Source: Anoplopoma fimbria
Lineage: Eukaryota > Chordata > Actinopteri > Perciformes > Anoplopomatidae
Assembly: GCF_027596085.1 (NCBI RefSeq)
Contig: NC_072465.1
Coordinates: forward strand, 12,452,857-12,516,856
Direction of reading: 5' to 3'
DNA: 64,000 nt
In this document: piece by piece, positions 23,736-34,603 of the stretch
Numbering within the stretch: the first letter of the stretch is position 1
Layout of the letters: the number at the start of each line of letters is the position of its first letter
Made by a program: the position numbers and the translations under genes
Notes under the pieces: model-generated
Seen by the model: the letters and a program-made list of their open reading frames with translations, nothing else
Told to the model about the DNA's origin: nothing
Database searches by the model: none

Positions 23736-23738
23736 CTA

Positions 23739-24079
23739 TGTAAATATATTCAGCAAATAGCAGCCCAACAGCAACAGCAACTGTTTTTTTTCTCCAATGT
23801 ATTGTCATATAATGTCTAAGCGTTTCTTTATGTTCACTTCTACAGTCTCTTTTAGGACTGCATTACTGTGTCTGGCTGCAGAGCTTCCTGGCAGACTGAG
23901 TAAAGCCCCCCAACAAGCAATCAAACTGCTCTTATTTGGCCCAAGTAGAAAAAACACTGAGCAGGAATGAGCATCGCACCACAAATTAATTTTCCATAAG
24001 TGTGAAATAGTTCTCAGAAGACAGAACTATAGGCAGCCAGGCACGGTGTTCTAAGGAAAGAAGGCTGGAGGGCCAGGCA
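23739..24079. other. Non-coding stretch, nothing recognised
   Basis: No feature identified. Confidence 0.4.
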
Positions 24080-24420
24080 ACCAACAAGACCGTTGTCTGG
24101 TTCACACTGGTCTCCTCTAGCATTCGTAGCTTTACATAAGAAAAATAATGTGCCGTTATTCGTAGATATCCCACTTAACTATTTTGTATATTATCCATGT
24201 TATCATGAACGAGGAAGTATAAAGACCACAGAAGTACACACAGGGCTGGTGGGAGCAGAGGTGGATGGATCCAGCAGATACTAGAGTAACGGTGCTTCTA
24301 TAGCTATTTAAACCTAAACCAAGATCTATTTCTAAACCTAACTAAGTATTTTTGGTGACTAAACCTAACTGAGTATCCTGTCAGGACTAAAGCTTATTTT
24401 GAAGAGTAACTTTTCGTAAG
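24080..24420 (-). repeat. Dispersed repeat family D, minus orientation
   Basis: The complement reads GTGGGATATCTACGAATAAC (from 24172 down), matching 12670 on plus. Further on, CATCCACCTCTGCTCC and GTCTTTATACTTCCTCGTTC match 59940-60000 on plus closely. The AAACCTAA-rich part (24305-24400) corresponds to the GGTTTAGG units of the 12.4-kb copy. Three copies with a common order of blocks make this a real dispersed family. No coding content is seen. Confidence 0.7.
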
Positions 24421-25768
24421 ATTTCATACAAACCATTGTATGAGGATATGTTGATTGGCTTCATTCAGTGAGGGTGTACTATTCAAGGTTTTTTTGGAGC
24501 ACCTGGAGTCAAAGTACTTGTTTAAACTACCCTCAGGCATTTGGGATTCATTGGCTATTAACTGAGCTAATGTAATGCGAGATCAGTTGGGTCAAAGTTA
24601 ACATGGAGTGAGCATGGGGGTTAATGGTTTTAGGCTGGCCCCTTAAGTGCCTCACATATGGCGATGCAGGTTCCTGGGTCGGGTCAGAGTAAGTGGATGG
24701 TGAAAAATAGAAGGAGACCACATGGCTCTTGGCGGTAAGAGGGAAAAGGCCCGGACATGGTGCGACATCCCAACCATCCATCATGAGGCGGGAGAGAGGG
24801 AAAGCACTAGCTACCCATAAATCATCTTCCTTGAAGACACAGGGTTGATAGTGACACAACGGTTTTGTCTATGCTTACAGTGTAAGCCCAACACCCAAGC
24901 AATCAATAAAGAAACACCAATGAACAAGTTGAATATATTAAAAGGGTCATCAATCCATCCATGCATTAGAGGCAAATACAAACAAACAATATAGGTGACA
25001 AACCAGAACATGCTCATACAAATCATTTTAGTCATGGTCATATGTGTTTAGGAAGGCACTGACAAACAATGTGATCCTCACAACAGGGGTGCCAGATCAG
25101 AACAGGCTCATACGGGTCATTTTAGAAAGCCTTTATCATTTAAGTTGGAGGGAGAAAGGGAGAGTCAAAAAGGTCACACAGTGATGATTAGGTATTTTAA
25201 TTCCTGGTTCATAATCCCCTTTCACCGTGAATTAAATTAGAATTAGAAAGCAGCAGGCTATCTCATAGACATGCAAGGATGGGATGGTGACTTAAAAATA
25301 TGATCCAATATAATTACTAGTTACCTGTTAAAAAAAGTAATCAGTTATCAAATCCAGTAATGTTATTTGTTCACTTTCCGGTACTGTTGGATTATCTCAA
25401 TACATAATATGCCACTAGAGACAAGAGAAAAGAACAATATTATATATGTAAAGCAGAAAAAGGGGAACAACATCACTGTACAGTGCAAGTTCTGCCTTCC
25501 AGCTGTGTAAATGCTGCCAAGGACTCGAGGAAAGGTTGACTTTGGACTGAGGACTGAGACAATTACAGAGACGACTGAGCGCTGCCTCACTCGTTGGGTT
25601 CGTTTTAAGAGAGAAGAGAAGAAGGTGGATTTTGCACACAATGTTTCTGTAAATAATACATAATAATAATAATTGGAATATCAACATTATGAGTGAAGCT
25701 TGGAATGATTCGATACAGCCTGACAGTTTACTGGACCAGAAATTTGAATCGTCTTTTCACGCAGGGAT
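24421..25768. other. Non-coding stretch, nothing recognised
   Basis: Frames of 76-103 codons on the minus strand (24548-25041, 25363-25687) show no domain. Confidence 0.4.
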
Positions 25769-26050
25769 AAATGGTAAATGGTAAATGGACTGTACTTGTA
25801 TAGCGCTTTTTCTAGTCTTCCGACCACTCAAAGCGCTTTTTACATTACATATCATTCACCCATTCATACACTGACGACATGGGCTACCATGCAAGGTGCC
25901 ACCTGCCCATCAGGATCTATCTAATCATTCACACCCATTCATACACCGATGGCACAGCCTTCGGGAGCAACTCAGGGTTAAGTGTCTTGCCCAAGGACAC
26001 ATCTACATGGACTGCCGGAGCCAGGGATCGAACCGCCGATCCTCTGATTG
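25769..26050 (-). mobile_element. tRNA-derived SINE (V-SINE-like), head truncated
   Basis: Read on the minus strand it starts with a tRNA-type B box, GGTTCGATCCC (complement of 26024-26034). A conserved body contains GTGTCCTTGGGCAAGACACT, and the element ends AAAAAGCGCTATACAAGTAC, CAGTCCATTTACC and ATTTACC tail repeats (25769-25785 on plus). The A box is missing, so the 5' end is cut within the tRNA head. A 3' part of the same family lies at 61910-62045 on plus, and a core fragment at 36297. I recall the family as abundant in fish; the V-SINE assignment is tentative. Confidence 0.75.
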
Positions 26051-26630
26051 GAAAATGTGCAAAACCATCCTGCTTTGTGACAACTTGCACTGTACTGTGA
26101 TGATGTTCCCCCTTAATGCTTCATATATAAATAATTGTTAAACTTCCACCTAGTGAAATCATTTTTTCCACTAATGTGGACTTCACCGCCTCTCTCTCTG
26201 ATCTGCTGCTGTGTCAGACCCTGAAGGGTAGTGATGTGTCCACATCTAGTATATCATTCTATATTATAAATATATTTTAAAACTGAAATCCTGCTGGAAT
26301 CCACAGTTTCACCAAATGTTTCAGTAATCTGGTTTTCTGATCATCTTTTTCTTCTGATTATTGTAATCCGTTACCACCCAAGCCTGCAGACATGTCAATA
26401 ACAGCTGAATGAATACTCCAACTGGGTGTAACTGCTGATATGTGTGAATCGTTAACAAAGCCACAACACTGATTCCACTGTCATCCATGTGAATGGAAGC
26501 AGGAATGTCTTCTGTTGGTGCGATCAGCCATGAAGCAGTCCCAGTCACTGATACACGTGCTCTCACAATGGCAGTAATATAGGTGGCAATAAGCACCCAC
26601 ATTAACAAATATGGGTCAGCTGCGCTCCAA
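26051..26630. other. Non-coding stretch, nothing recognised
   Basis: The minus-strand frame at 26321-26608 has no recognisable domain. Confidence 0.4.
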
Positions 26631-26870
26631 TCTTATGATTTATTTTGCTTTTGTTAGCCTGAGCTCCTAATTTATCTGCCGCTGGCAGTTCCAGAGGGAA
26701 TGCTACGCTGGCTAACTCAAATCTCCCCCGACACAATGTGCCTTTGAATGTGCTATTGCAAACACAGACATAACTGCATGCTGAGCCATAATTGGCCTGC
26801 GTCATTTGCATTTGAATGGAGGGAAGCCATGCATGGGAGGCCTGTGTGAGAGAAATATCTACATGTCTCA
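26631..26870. other. Complex block with POU octamer, possible regulatory element
   Basis: A perfect octamer ATTTGCAT lies at about 26805 within GTCATTTGCATTTGAATGG. GCCATAATTGGCC lies just upstream and CTAATTTATCTGCC near 26668. The block is free of recognised repeats. Such clustering is typical of vertebrate developmental enhancers, but conservation is untested. Confidence 0.25.
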
Positions 26871-27066
26871 CTGTAAAGAAAAGTAGAGGAGAAACAATAC
26901 CGGGGAAAAGGAAAAAGAGATGACAGAGAAGGGAAAGAAGCAGAAATAACAGAGACAGGAAGAGGAGGTCAGGGAATATTGGGAAATCAACTAGGAGCGT
27001 TAGGAAATAAGATGAGGGAAAGAGTAGAGCAGTAAAGACCGAAATAAAAGGAAGGTTAGGCTGCAT
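26871..27066. repeat. Purine-rich low-complexity region
   Basis: The plus strand is mostly A and G (GAAAAAGAGATGACAGAG and similar). This composition creates the long minus-strand frame at 26602-27066, whose hydrophobic leucine/phenylalanine peptide has no family resemblance. Confidence 0.7.
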
Positions 27067-28837
27067 AGAGTGAAAGAGAAGCTGAACGTGTCAAATAATA
27101 AATTGGACATTGGCAAACATGGATGAGAAAGAGTTTAGTGTGAATTCTTCAGCAGGACAAAAGTTAAAGAGGACAACACTGATGTCTTTGTCATATCACC
27201 GTTGTTTATTTAATGAATTGTGCGTCAACTTTTGTATTTAGGTTATAAAATTTGCTGAGCAGTCATTTCTCTGATTTCCAGGGTCACCCCTAATCATGTA
27301 GGTGAATCGTGTTATTTACTGGTTGAGATGGTAAATGTCAGCAGAACCCTGGAGGAACTTTTGGCACTGTTAAACTTCATCCAACACCCCAGACCCAATC
27401 TGGATGGCGAACTGAACATGTCTTCATTGCTGCTGCACTTTATCTGTACTTCACATGTTAGCAGCTGGTGAAAATGACCAAAGTCAACTTCTTAAAGCCG
27501 AACTTTATGCGTGTGATTGTATTAAGATATTTTGATATTGTTTTGAGCATTACTGACAAGCTCAAAGACGGCATTCCTCAGCTATCAACGGGAAAGGTTG
27601 AGTCTTGCAGACGGGTTGCTGGGTTTTAGACTTGATTACTTTGCACATTACTTTATTTATATTGCTTTTACATATTCTGTGTATATTATATCTTCAGGGA
27701 AAGTGGTAGATTGTTAAGTGCATCGTATGACATAGGGGTCAAATGCTACAAAGCGCACTTGTTGGTGAGGTATGTTAATATTGTAATTTATTTCAATATG
27801 ATACATTCCATGGTATTATGTAACAATTAGGTTAAGGGATGTTTATGCATTTCAGCGACAGACACAGGCTCACACTTGGAGAAATGAGAGGCACAATTTT
27901 AACAAATTGTAGCTTATAAGCTGAGGATAGACATCATTTATCCAGCAGTGGTATCCAGCTCTTTGAATCTAAAGTGACTGATGCTGACCTATGAAGGTAA
28001 ACTTCTAAGCTGTCCAATGAGCTACAGCTGAGAAGCTCCTAAGCAACCCGCCCTGGTAACTGACATTAGAGTGCACTTTTCAGATCTAATGTTTTTATTG
28101 GCTAAATGAAATGTATCTTCCTGCTGTGGCAGAAAAACAACATGCAATTTTAAGATAAAATCAGCACAAAACACAGACAGATCTAATTAGAAAATAATAG
28201 CATGATTCAGCCATCAGTTATTTGGTGACCCCTATTATGACACATGTACATTTAGAGATTTGCTTTAGCCAGAAACGCTGTAGCTGCAGAGAGAGAGAGA
28301 GCAGAGAGTGTATGTCTTTGGCTGGAAAAGGAGGCCGGTGACAGCAGGAAACCGAAAATAATGTCACGAGAAAGAAAAAAAAGGACATTACAGCACTCGA
28401 TGCAACTCAGCACAATTACTCCCTCCCGCTGACACACACACACAAGCAACTCCCATGGTGCCGTTGGGCCAGCTGTTTAAAAGGTGTCCTCAGAGAGCAA
28501 GTCCTCAATCCACCACGCCGCCCCACCAGCGTCACCTGGCCCTGTCGCAGCCAATCACAACGGCAATTAATCACGCCTCACACAAAACGCTGTCCCCCCC
28601 GCTGCAGCTCCGGCTCCATCCCACTCTCCTCCAGCCCGGCTCCCTCACTCGCCTCACTTCTCCTGACTCACCAGGCGTAATCTGGATTTGGCAAAAGCTG
28701 TTTCCTCACCTATCCCCTCTGACATTCCTCCACTTGCCAACATTAACAGTCCCCAATTTACCCCACTCACATGAAAACGTTAGCCCCCTTCAATCAGCTG
28801 CAGCACAGAACTGGGATTAACAACAGGGAGGAAACCC
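27067..28837. other. Non-coding stretch, nothing firmly recognised
   Basis: A (GA)n-like run lies near 28289-28303 and a short (CA)n run at 28433-28444. The 121-codon frame at 28455-28820 is proline- and leucine-rich because of its C-rich composition and has no recognised domain. GCCAATCACA and GGCAATTAATCACG occur near 28550-28575. Confidence 0.4.
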
Positions 28838-29160
28838 ATGACTGACAGATTCATTCATTCATTCATTCATTTTCCGTAACCTGCTTATCCAGTTAAGGGT
28901 CGCAGGGGTGCTGGAGCCGATCTCAGCTGTCAATGGGCGAAGGCAGGGTTCACCCTGGACAGGTCGCCAGTCTGTCGCAGGGCTGACATATATAGAGACA
29001 GACAACCACTCACGCTCACATTCACACCTACGGGCAATTTAGAGTCTTCAATGCACCTAAGCTGCATGTCTTTGGACTGTGGGAGGAAGCCGGAGAACCC
29101 GGAGAGAACCCACGCTGACACGGGGAGAACATGCATAACAGAAGGTTATGACTGACAGAT
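28838..29160 (-). mobile_element. Retroposon insertion with perfect 13-bp target-site duplication
   Basis: ATGACTGACAGAT occurs exactly at 28838-28850 and at 29148-29160. Between them lies a 297-bp insert. On the minus strand the insert begins within TGCATGTTCTCCCCGTGTCA, continues through CCTCCCACAGTCCAAAGACA, and ends GGAAAATGAATGAATGAATG. It is the same family as the full copy at 39927-40277 but lacks the tRNA-like head, so it is 5' truncated. The GAAT tail and variable truncation fit mobilisation by an RTE-type LINE. The duplication proves an insertion; the partner LINE is inferred. Confidence 0.9.
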
Positions 29161-29189
29161 GATGTAGACAAATGGAACAGCAGACATTT

Positions 29190-29440
29190 CAGTATACTGT
29201 TCACTATGTGACAAAAAGTATGTTGACACTTGTATATCCCACAAATATGTGATTGTTGAACATCCAACAGCAAAAACATGCAGGGACACTAATATGCAAC
29301 TATAACAGCCTCTAGTCTAAGTAAGGCTTTTTTCCCCTTAGGAATTTCCTCAAATTCAGCAACAAAGCATGACAGGGGTCAGCTATGTTGAGCAGTTAGG
29401 CCTGGCTCTCAGTCAGTGTTCCAGATCAACCCAAAAGTGT
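29190..29440. mobile_element. Tc1/mariner-like terminal fragment
   Basis: The sequence TATGTGACAAAAAGTATGTT, then TATGTGATTGTTGAACATCC, AACTATAACAGCCTC and GGCCTGGCTCTCAGTCAG follows in order the 5' end of a widespread fish Tc1-like transposon. In that transposon these phrases run from the terminal inverted repeat into the transposase region. It is heavily mutated, with no readable transposase and no opposite end nearby. Recognition is from memory, so the subfamily is open. Confidence 0.65.
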
Positions 29441-30493
29441 TACTCCTCACAATAAAATAACAGTAAATTACTGGGAAAATAACTCTAAACAAAACAGTAC
29501 AGTAGGAAATCCTACAACACATATTATTTAGAAAGAAGGTCACAGTGAGCAAGAGTTGTAATAATAAAATGCTGAAATGTTTTTTTCATCATGCATTATG
29601 TTGTTCATTGTTCATTCATTTACATTCAATATTTTTTTCTTCTAAAGTTTGCTACATGATCAGATTTCCTCACTGTTTTTGCTTTCTCTCACTTTTTTTT
29701 TGTATACCCTTTAAACCCTGCCAAAATATCTTGGTTTCATACATAGCGGTTCAGTTTTTTCTTCCAAGCCTAAGTCTGCCTAATATCACTTGAAGCCAAT
29801 GCTTTCTGTATTTTTCATGATAGGATGAAAATCAAACCGGCTTCAGTGAGTTGACTGTAATCAATCACAGTCAACATCATGTCAGCTTCTATTCTGGTCA
29901 CTGTTAAATAATTTTGGCATGGTAATGCAGCAGAAAGTGCTGATTGTCAGCACTGTATTACCATATAGCACTAACTTTAACAAAAACAAAAGTAGACCTA
30001 GTGTTCATTGTGATGGATTACTGGAGTTAAACAGGTTCCAGGCCTTGATTGTTCCGCTGTAGTGAAATGAGTTGAAAACATTGGCTGTCTGTCAGGTAGG
30101 AACAACACAATCAGCTTCCTCTGAAACACTCAAGAATGTTCAGGTGGTCATGAAAAATACACCAAGATTTACAAAAGAATATACTGTGTGATATTTAAAA
30201 AAAAGCTCTTTCCCATCTATTTGCAGTCAATCAGGAGGATTTATTCACAAGCTAATTATCAACAGCTCCATGGTCTTTAATTAACTTAGGAACTCTATCA
30301 AAACATTTGCATCAGTTCATTTATCGGTTCGATCACAAGGGAAGCTGCTATACATACTCTCACATGGCAGAAGCCTCATTCTAATCAGCAGCGGTTCTAG
30401 AACATTGCAAATGGGGCGTCCGCACTAACTATTAAACACCTTGGACAACCTCTGCTTCTGGTGAGTGAATCCAATGTGGTTTCATTCTCTCTA
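29441..30493. other. Non-coding stretch, nothing recognised
   Basis: The frame at 29545-29793 is T-rich and hydrophobic by composition. No repeat copies noted. Confidence 0.4.
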
Positions 30494-30936
30494 CTGTCCA
30501 CCAGGGGGCTGCTCTTCTGGTTGTATAGAAGTCTATGAGAAAATGACTCTACTTCTCTCTTGATTTATTCCCTCAGTAAACATTGTAAACATGAATTTAT
30601 GGTCTCAATCTCTAGTTTCAAGTCTTCTTCAATACAGCATGATGCTCATTTAGTAAATGATGGTCCACTTAGAGTCGAATAGACCATAGAGCAGTGTATG
30701 CTTCAGGGCGGGGCTACACAGTGATTGACAGGTCTCTACCAGAGCCGTATACCGCGTCTTTACGTCACTCCTCCTCAGTCCAAATATGGTCTCTTCTGTT
30801 CACTGGTTGCAAAAAGTCAAGATGGCAACGGCATTAATCAAAGATGGAAAATTGCCAAACTCGAGGCTTCAAAATGTCAGTCCATAAACCAATGGGTGAC
30901 ATCACAATGACTACGCCCACTTTTTATATACAGTCT
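30494..30936 (+). repeat. Dispersed repeat family C, copy 2
   Basis: The better preserved partner of 5522-5912 in the same orientation. It contains CTGTCCACCAGGGGGCTGCT, then ATGAGAAAATGACTCTACTT, and TAGACCATAGAGCAG. It ends with GGGTGACATCACAATGACTA and ATATACAGTCT. No coding frame of interest. Confidence 0.75.
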
Positions 30937-31177
30937 GAGTTACACATCTCAGGAGGAAGAGATTGTCCAATCAGAAGGACAGAGTGGGGTCAAGGCTTTA
31001 TATCTGCTTATTATCTCCTGATCTCCTCAATGTTGCTCAACATAGAAACACAAGAATGAATTTGTTAACCTATAGCCTCTCAGTTTGGTATCTCAATACT
31101 ACAGTACCCTTGAGTCCCAGCTGCTGTTGCCATGAGGTAGAAGCCCGTTAGTCTGTTGCAATAGGAATGAAACACCG
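30937..31177. other. Non-coding, nothing recognised
   Basis: Ordinary sequence between two repeats. Confidence 0.4.
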
Positions 31178-31213
31178 GACCCCAAAATTGACCCCAAAAT
31201 TGACCCCAAAATC
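31178..31213. repeat. 12-bp tandem repeat, three units
   Basis: GACCCCAAAATT occurs twice in direct succession and a third time with its last base changed to C. Confidence 0.95.
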
Positions 31214-31923
31214 AGAGAAGTAAACCAATCTTTACTGCTAAATGTATTTTTCAGTTTCCTCTTCAGTTTCCCCTCGCTGACAGCTGTGCAGGCAGCAGAA
31301 TTTGAAGCAAGATGTTTGGATGTGTTTTAGTTGTTTATGTCCACAGATTTGTATTTTTTATCAGAGGCAGAATTTCTAAAACACCTGTTATCCTTCATGC
31401 CCAACAACATCTTTGAAGGTAGCATCTCACCATGAATACCTCTGCTTCTTAGTATTACATTACTCCAGCATGGATACGTCACATGTCCACAGTTAACACA
31501 AGCATTATAGACAAAAACACCACAGAAAATGCCAGGAAGTACTCTTCACCGATGCACAATTAAAAATGTCTACCAAACCCAAGCATGTTTTATATCACGT
31601 CACACAGCTATATCCTCTCACCAAGGACAAACCCATAATTTTTTTTATTATCCACTACATCTAGGTGTTCCAGCAATAGAACTCAACCAACAGTTCTTTG
31701 ATCTAGTACTGGGATTTAATTCACAACTTTTTATAAAAGTGTAAAGGTAGTCGATACTAGATGACATAAAATATTAAGGTGGATATTTTACCCTTAAGTT
31801 ATCACACTCACATAGAGAGAGAAAGGCACACACACAAAACTCAGTGCCCTCTGAGTTGCATGAATTTCTCTCTCGTATTGAGGAGGACAGAGCAAATGTA
31901 ATAAATAACACAGAGGTTCTTAC
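31214..31923. other. Non-coding stretch, nothing recognised
   Basis: If the neighbouring exon candidate is real, this would be its downstream intron on the minus strand. Confidence 0.3.
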
Positions 31924-32039
31924 CTGGATGTGAGAAGATGTCCGGCAGGATCAGGGTACATGAAAAACAAGAGAGCAGAAGGAGACAGAATGAAACAAAG
32001 AGGGCATTAGAAGGTTCTAAAGTGTGAGTCAGAGGATCT
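31924..32039 (-). other. Exon candidate on minus strand (116 bp), unproven
   Basis: On the minus strand a strong acceptor (TTATTTGTCTCTTTCAACAG) precedes 32039 and a near-consensus donor CAG/GTAAGAAC follows 31924. One frame is open throughout, 38 whole codons, entering with one base of a split codon. It begins DPLTHTLEPSNALFVSFC and ends TLILPDIFSHP. A central FVSFCLLLLSCFSC stretch is hydrophobic, as in a signal or transmembrane segment. It also reflects a pyrimidine-rich run, which argues for chance. No partner exons or homolog recognised. Confidence 0.25.
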
Positions 32040-32929
32040 CTGTTGAAAGAGACAAATAAAAAAACATGAATATAAAGAAAGAACGAGGCCCATCAGCCTC
32101 CCTGCACCCGCATATTGTTGTTGTCATTCATCACAACCTCATAACTGCAGCGCACAAACACCTTCAGGCTGATGAAACTCTTTCAGAACCTTGCTGAACA
32201 AACTACAGCAATGTAATCATGGAGTGAAAAACGAGGCTGTTTTTGTTTCAAGTCATTGAAAACATTCCTCAAATGTAACCGTTTCATCCAGCTGAAGCAA
32301 CGCAAACACCCAGACACGCAAAACAATGAAGCAGACTGATAAAAGTAAAGGGTCATTCCCACCTCTGGTGTAAACTGCTAACAAATTGTTTGAGGTTACC
32401 ACGATTGTTCTGTTCTTAAATGTTTTAAGTGTTTTTTAAATTACTGACAGTTTTACTTTCATTATTTTTAATGCAACATTGTGACAGTCAATCTGAATGT
32501 CTAATGAGTTTAGGCTTGGAGTCTACACGTTACAAAGAAATGCTTCTTTAACAGGCTGTGAGTGTCTAACAAAAAGATGCAATGTGGTGCATTGTGGGAA
32601 ATGTTGTCTCGAGGGCATTATTCATTGGACCATTTCCTTTTTTAGTGCTGGAAAGTAACTATTCAGTGAAGTACTGCACAAAAGAGCATTTTGAGGTACT
32701 TGTAAATGTTTGGGGTATTTCTTATGATTCTTCTTTATACTTCTAATACACTACATCTCCATGGGAAATATTGTACTTCTTTACGTTGTACTCCCCTATT
32801 TTTTTAAAGCTGCTGCAGCTATAGTTACATTAGGTATAGTTTAGTCAATTTAAAGATTTAAGATTTTCATACAACAATTTAATGTGGGACTTATGACAGA
32901 GTTTTTTTAATTGTGGAATTGTTTACTTT
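32040..32929. other. Non-coding stretch, nothing recognised
   Basis: No open frame of note and no repeat identified. Confidence 0.4.
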
Positions 32930-33265
32930 TACTTTAAGGGGCTGCATTTCACATCCTGAACATTGGTATAGCAGCAAACAACTATTTCCCATATAAATAA
33001 ATAGTTTAGTTATGTGTACCTGGTCAGAGAAAGAAGTCACTCTCCCTGTGTGTTAGAGAATGTGAGCTCACAGCCTTTGCTGCGCTCATACAGGTGTTTT
33101 AGTTGATAATGTCGGACCAAGTGTCATCAGGGAAGCGTAACACCCTTCCTCCAGTTCTCCCAAAGGTAAAGGATGTTAGCTCTGTCAGCACCTGTGCTGT
33201 ATTTTGCACTGTTATTACCGTTAGCCACAAGCCGCTGGTAGCATTGACATCTTGAGAGCTGTTGA
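32930..33265 (+). repeat. Dispersed repeat family A, copy 2
   Basis: Diverged partner of 4361-4800: GCAGCAAACAACTATTTCCC near 32972, CTCATACAGGTGTTTTAGTT near 33086, and TTAGCTCTGTCAGCACCTGT near 33176, in the same order and orientation. Confidence 0.6.
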
Positions 33266-34603
33266 GAGTCAATTAAATCCCTCCAATCTCAGACATTTTG
33301 CATTTTAAGTGAGGAATCTAAAGACTGAATCTGTGTTGTGTGAGTTCCCTACAGTAACTTAATAGATATGCATCAGAACCCCTAATCATTCAGTATAACT
33401 AGTCTTATGACTAACAAAGACTTTCTTAGATTGATCAGCATTTATACTCTAAAGGTCCCTTCTTAAATCTGTAAATGTTCAGTTTAAAGACCTGATGGCA
33501 AAGGGGAAACAAACACTTTCCATCTGCCGTAAAGTTGATGTAGAAAAAAAGGTGCTGTGAGTAAAGATGTGATCTACTCCTCCACCATACTCTGACAGGC
33601 CCGAAAGCCCTCAGCTGGCATCTCTCATTACCTTGCGGGCCCTGTCTGGCCCCTGGCCTGTTAACCCATGCTGCTCTGGGACACTCTGACACCAGAAACA
33701 TCATACAGCCAAATCACCTCCCACACCTTGACGCGAGTTGGGTCTTAGAGAAAGAAAGAACACAGCGGCTCGCTTCAGTGACCAAATACTGTCTTCCTTT
33801 CTTCTGAGTGAAGCTTGACCTCAAAGGAAAGAGACTGAGTCCAAATCAGCACAGATACACACAGAGAGGTGTGGAAATCACACCAGAACCACAAATCACA
33901 CAACATCAGGCGAACCAAGCCTTTTCAATAATTTGTTCAAATCTAATGACCACACCTGAAATGTTCAAAATGCTGAGCGCACACATTTCTGCAGACATTA
34001 AAATGCTGTGCAGTCGTATTTATACATTTACAATTAATCAGTTTACAAGACTTAGATTGTATTAGATGAATCCTTGTGACCATGGGCCCAGAGCACAAAC
34101 TCACCAAGGACCCTGACCAACACAAGCCTGATGCAGCCTCTCCGTCACCCTACTACAATAACCGTGAAAGAACACAAAACTAAGAATTAAAAGGCAGTGA
34201 CGAGCCACAGCTATGGACACACAGCAAAATCACACTAAACAGCTGTGTAATATGTGTATCTAGACCACAGGCAAAAAAATGTTCCCCTCGCAGTTGTAAG
34301 ATCCAGTGTTCACTGGTTCTGGCTCACATTTTAAAAATGACGATGCCAGCACCAATACCAGTACTCTAAAAGTTATTCCAATGACAGAAGTGTACTCCAT
34401 TCGATAGTCATCATGTAAATGGAAGCGCGTGTGTCCCACTGGCTAGCTCATTGCCACTGCACAGTGCTCATACAGATGTTACCGCTGATAACCCGTCCCA
34501 AACCCACAGAGGCAGGACCTGCTTCGGTACCCCTCCAGGCTCATCCCTTAACGCAAAGGCCCAGGTTCAAGTCCAACCTAGGGTTAGCTCTCTCGCAGCT
34601 GTT
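33266..34603. other. Non-coding stretch, nothing firm
   Basis: Near 34455-34492 CAGTGCTCATACAGATGTTA and CTGATAAC recall the middle of family A, but the flanks do not match well. Frames at 33435-33704 and 33808-34065 lack domains. Confidence 0.35.

Larger units (their letters stand above)
23036..23738 (-). mobile_element. 5'-truncated LINE (Rex1/CR1/L2-like), copy 2
   Basis: In element orientation it runs from about 23738 down to 23036. It has the final ~135 codons of the reverse-transcriptase ORF, an A/T-rich 3' untranslated region with a long T run on the minus strand (A run at about 23168-23194), a compact CCCG/CGGG hairpin, and a tail of eight TTATC units (GATAA on plus, 23036-23075). 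Truncation at the 5' end is the usual outcome of incomplete target-primed reverse transcription. A shorter copy with the same tail lies at 6686-6900 in the same orientation. I cannot see a target-site duplication. Confidence 0.85.

Noticed and set aside
23293..23808. 171-codon minus-strand frame overlapping the LINE fragment
   Set aside because: It is an out-of-register reading of the LINE reverse-transcriptase C-terminus; the true frame (23322-23735) shows the family motifs.
26602..27066. 154-codon minus-strand frame with a hydrophobic peptide
   Set aside because: It is generated by a purine-rich tract on plus; the peptide is compositionally biased and has no motif.
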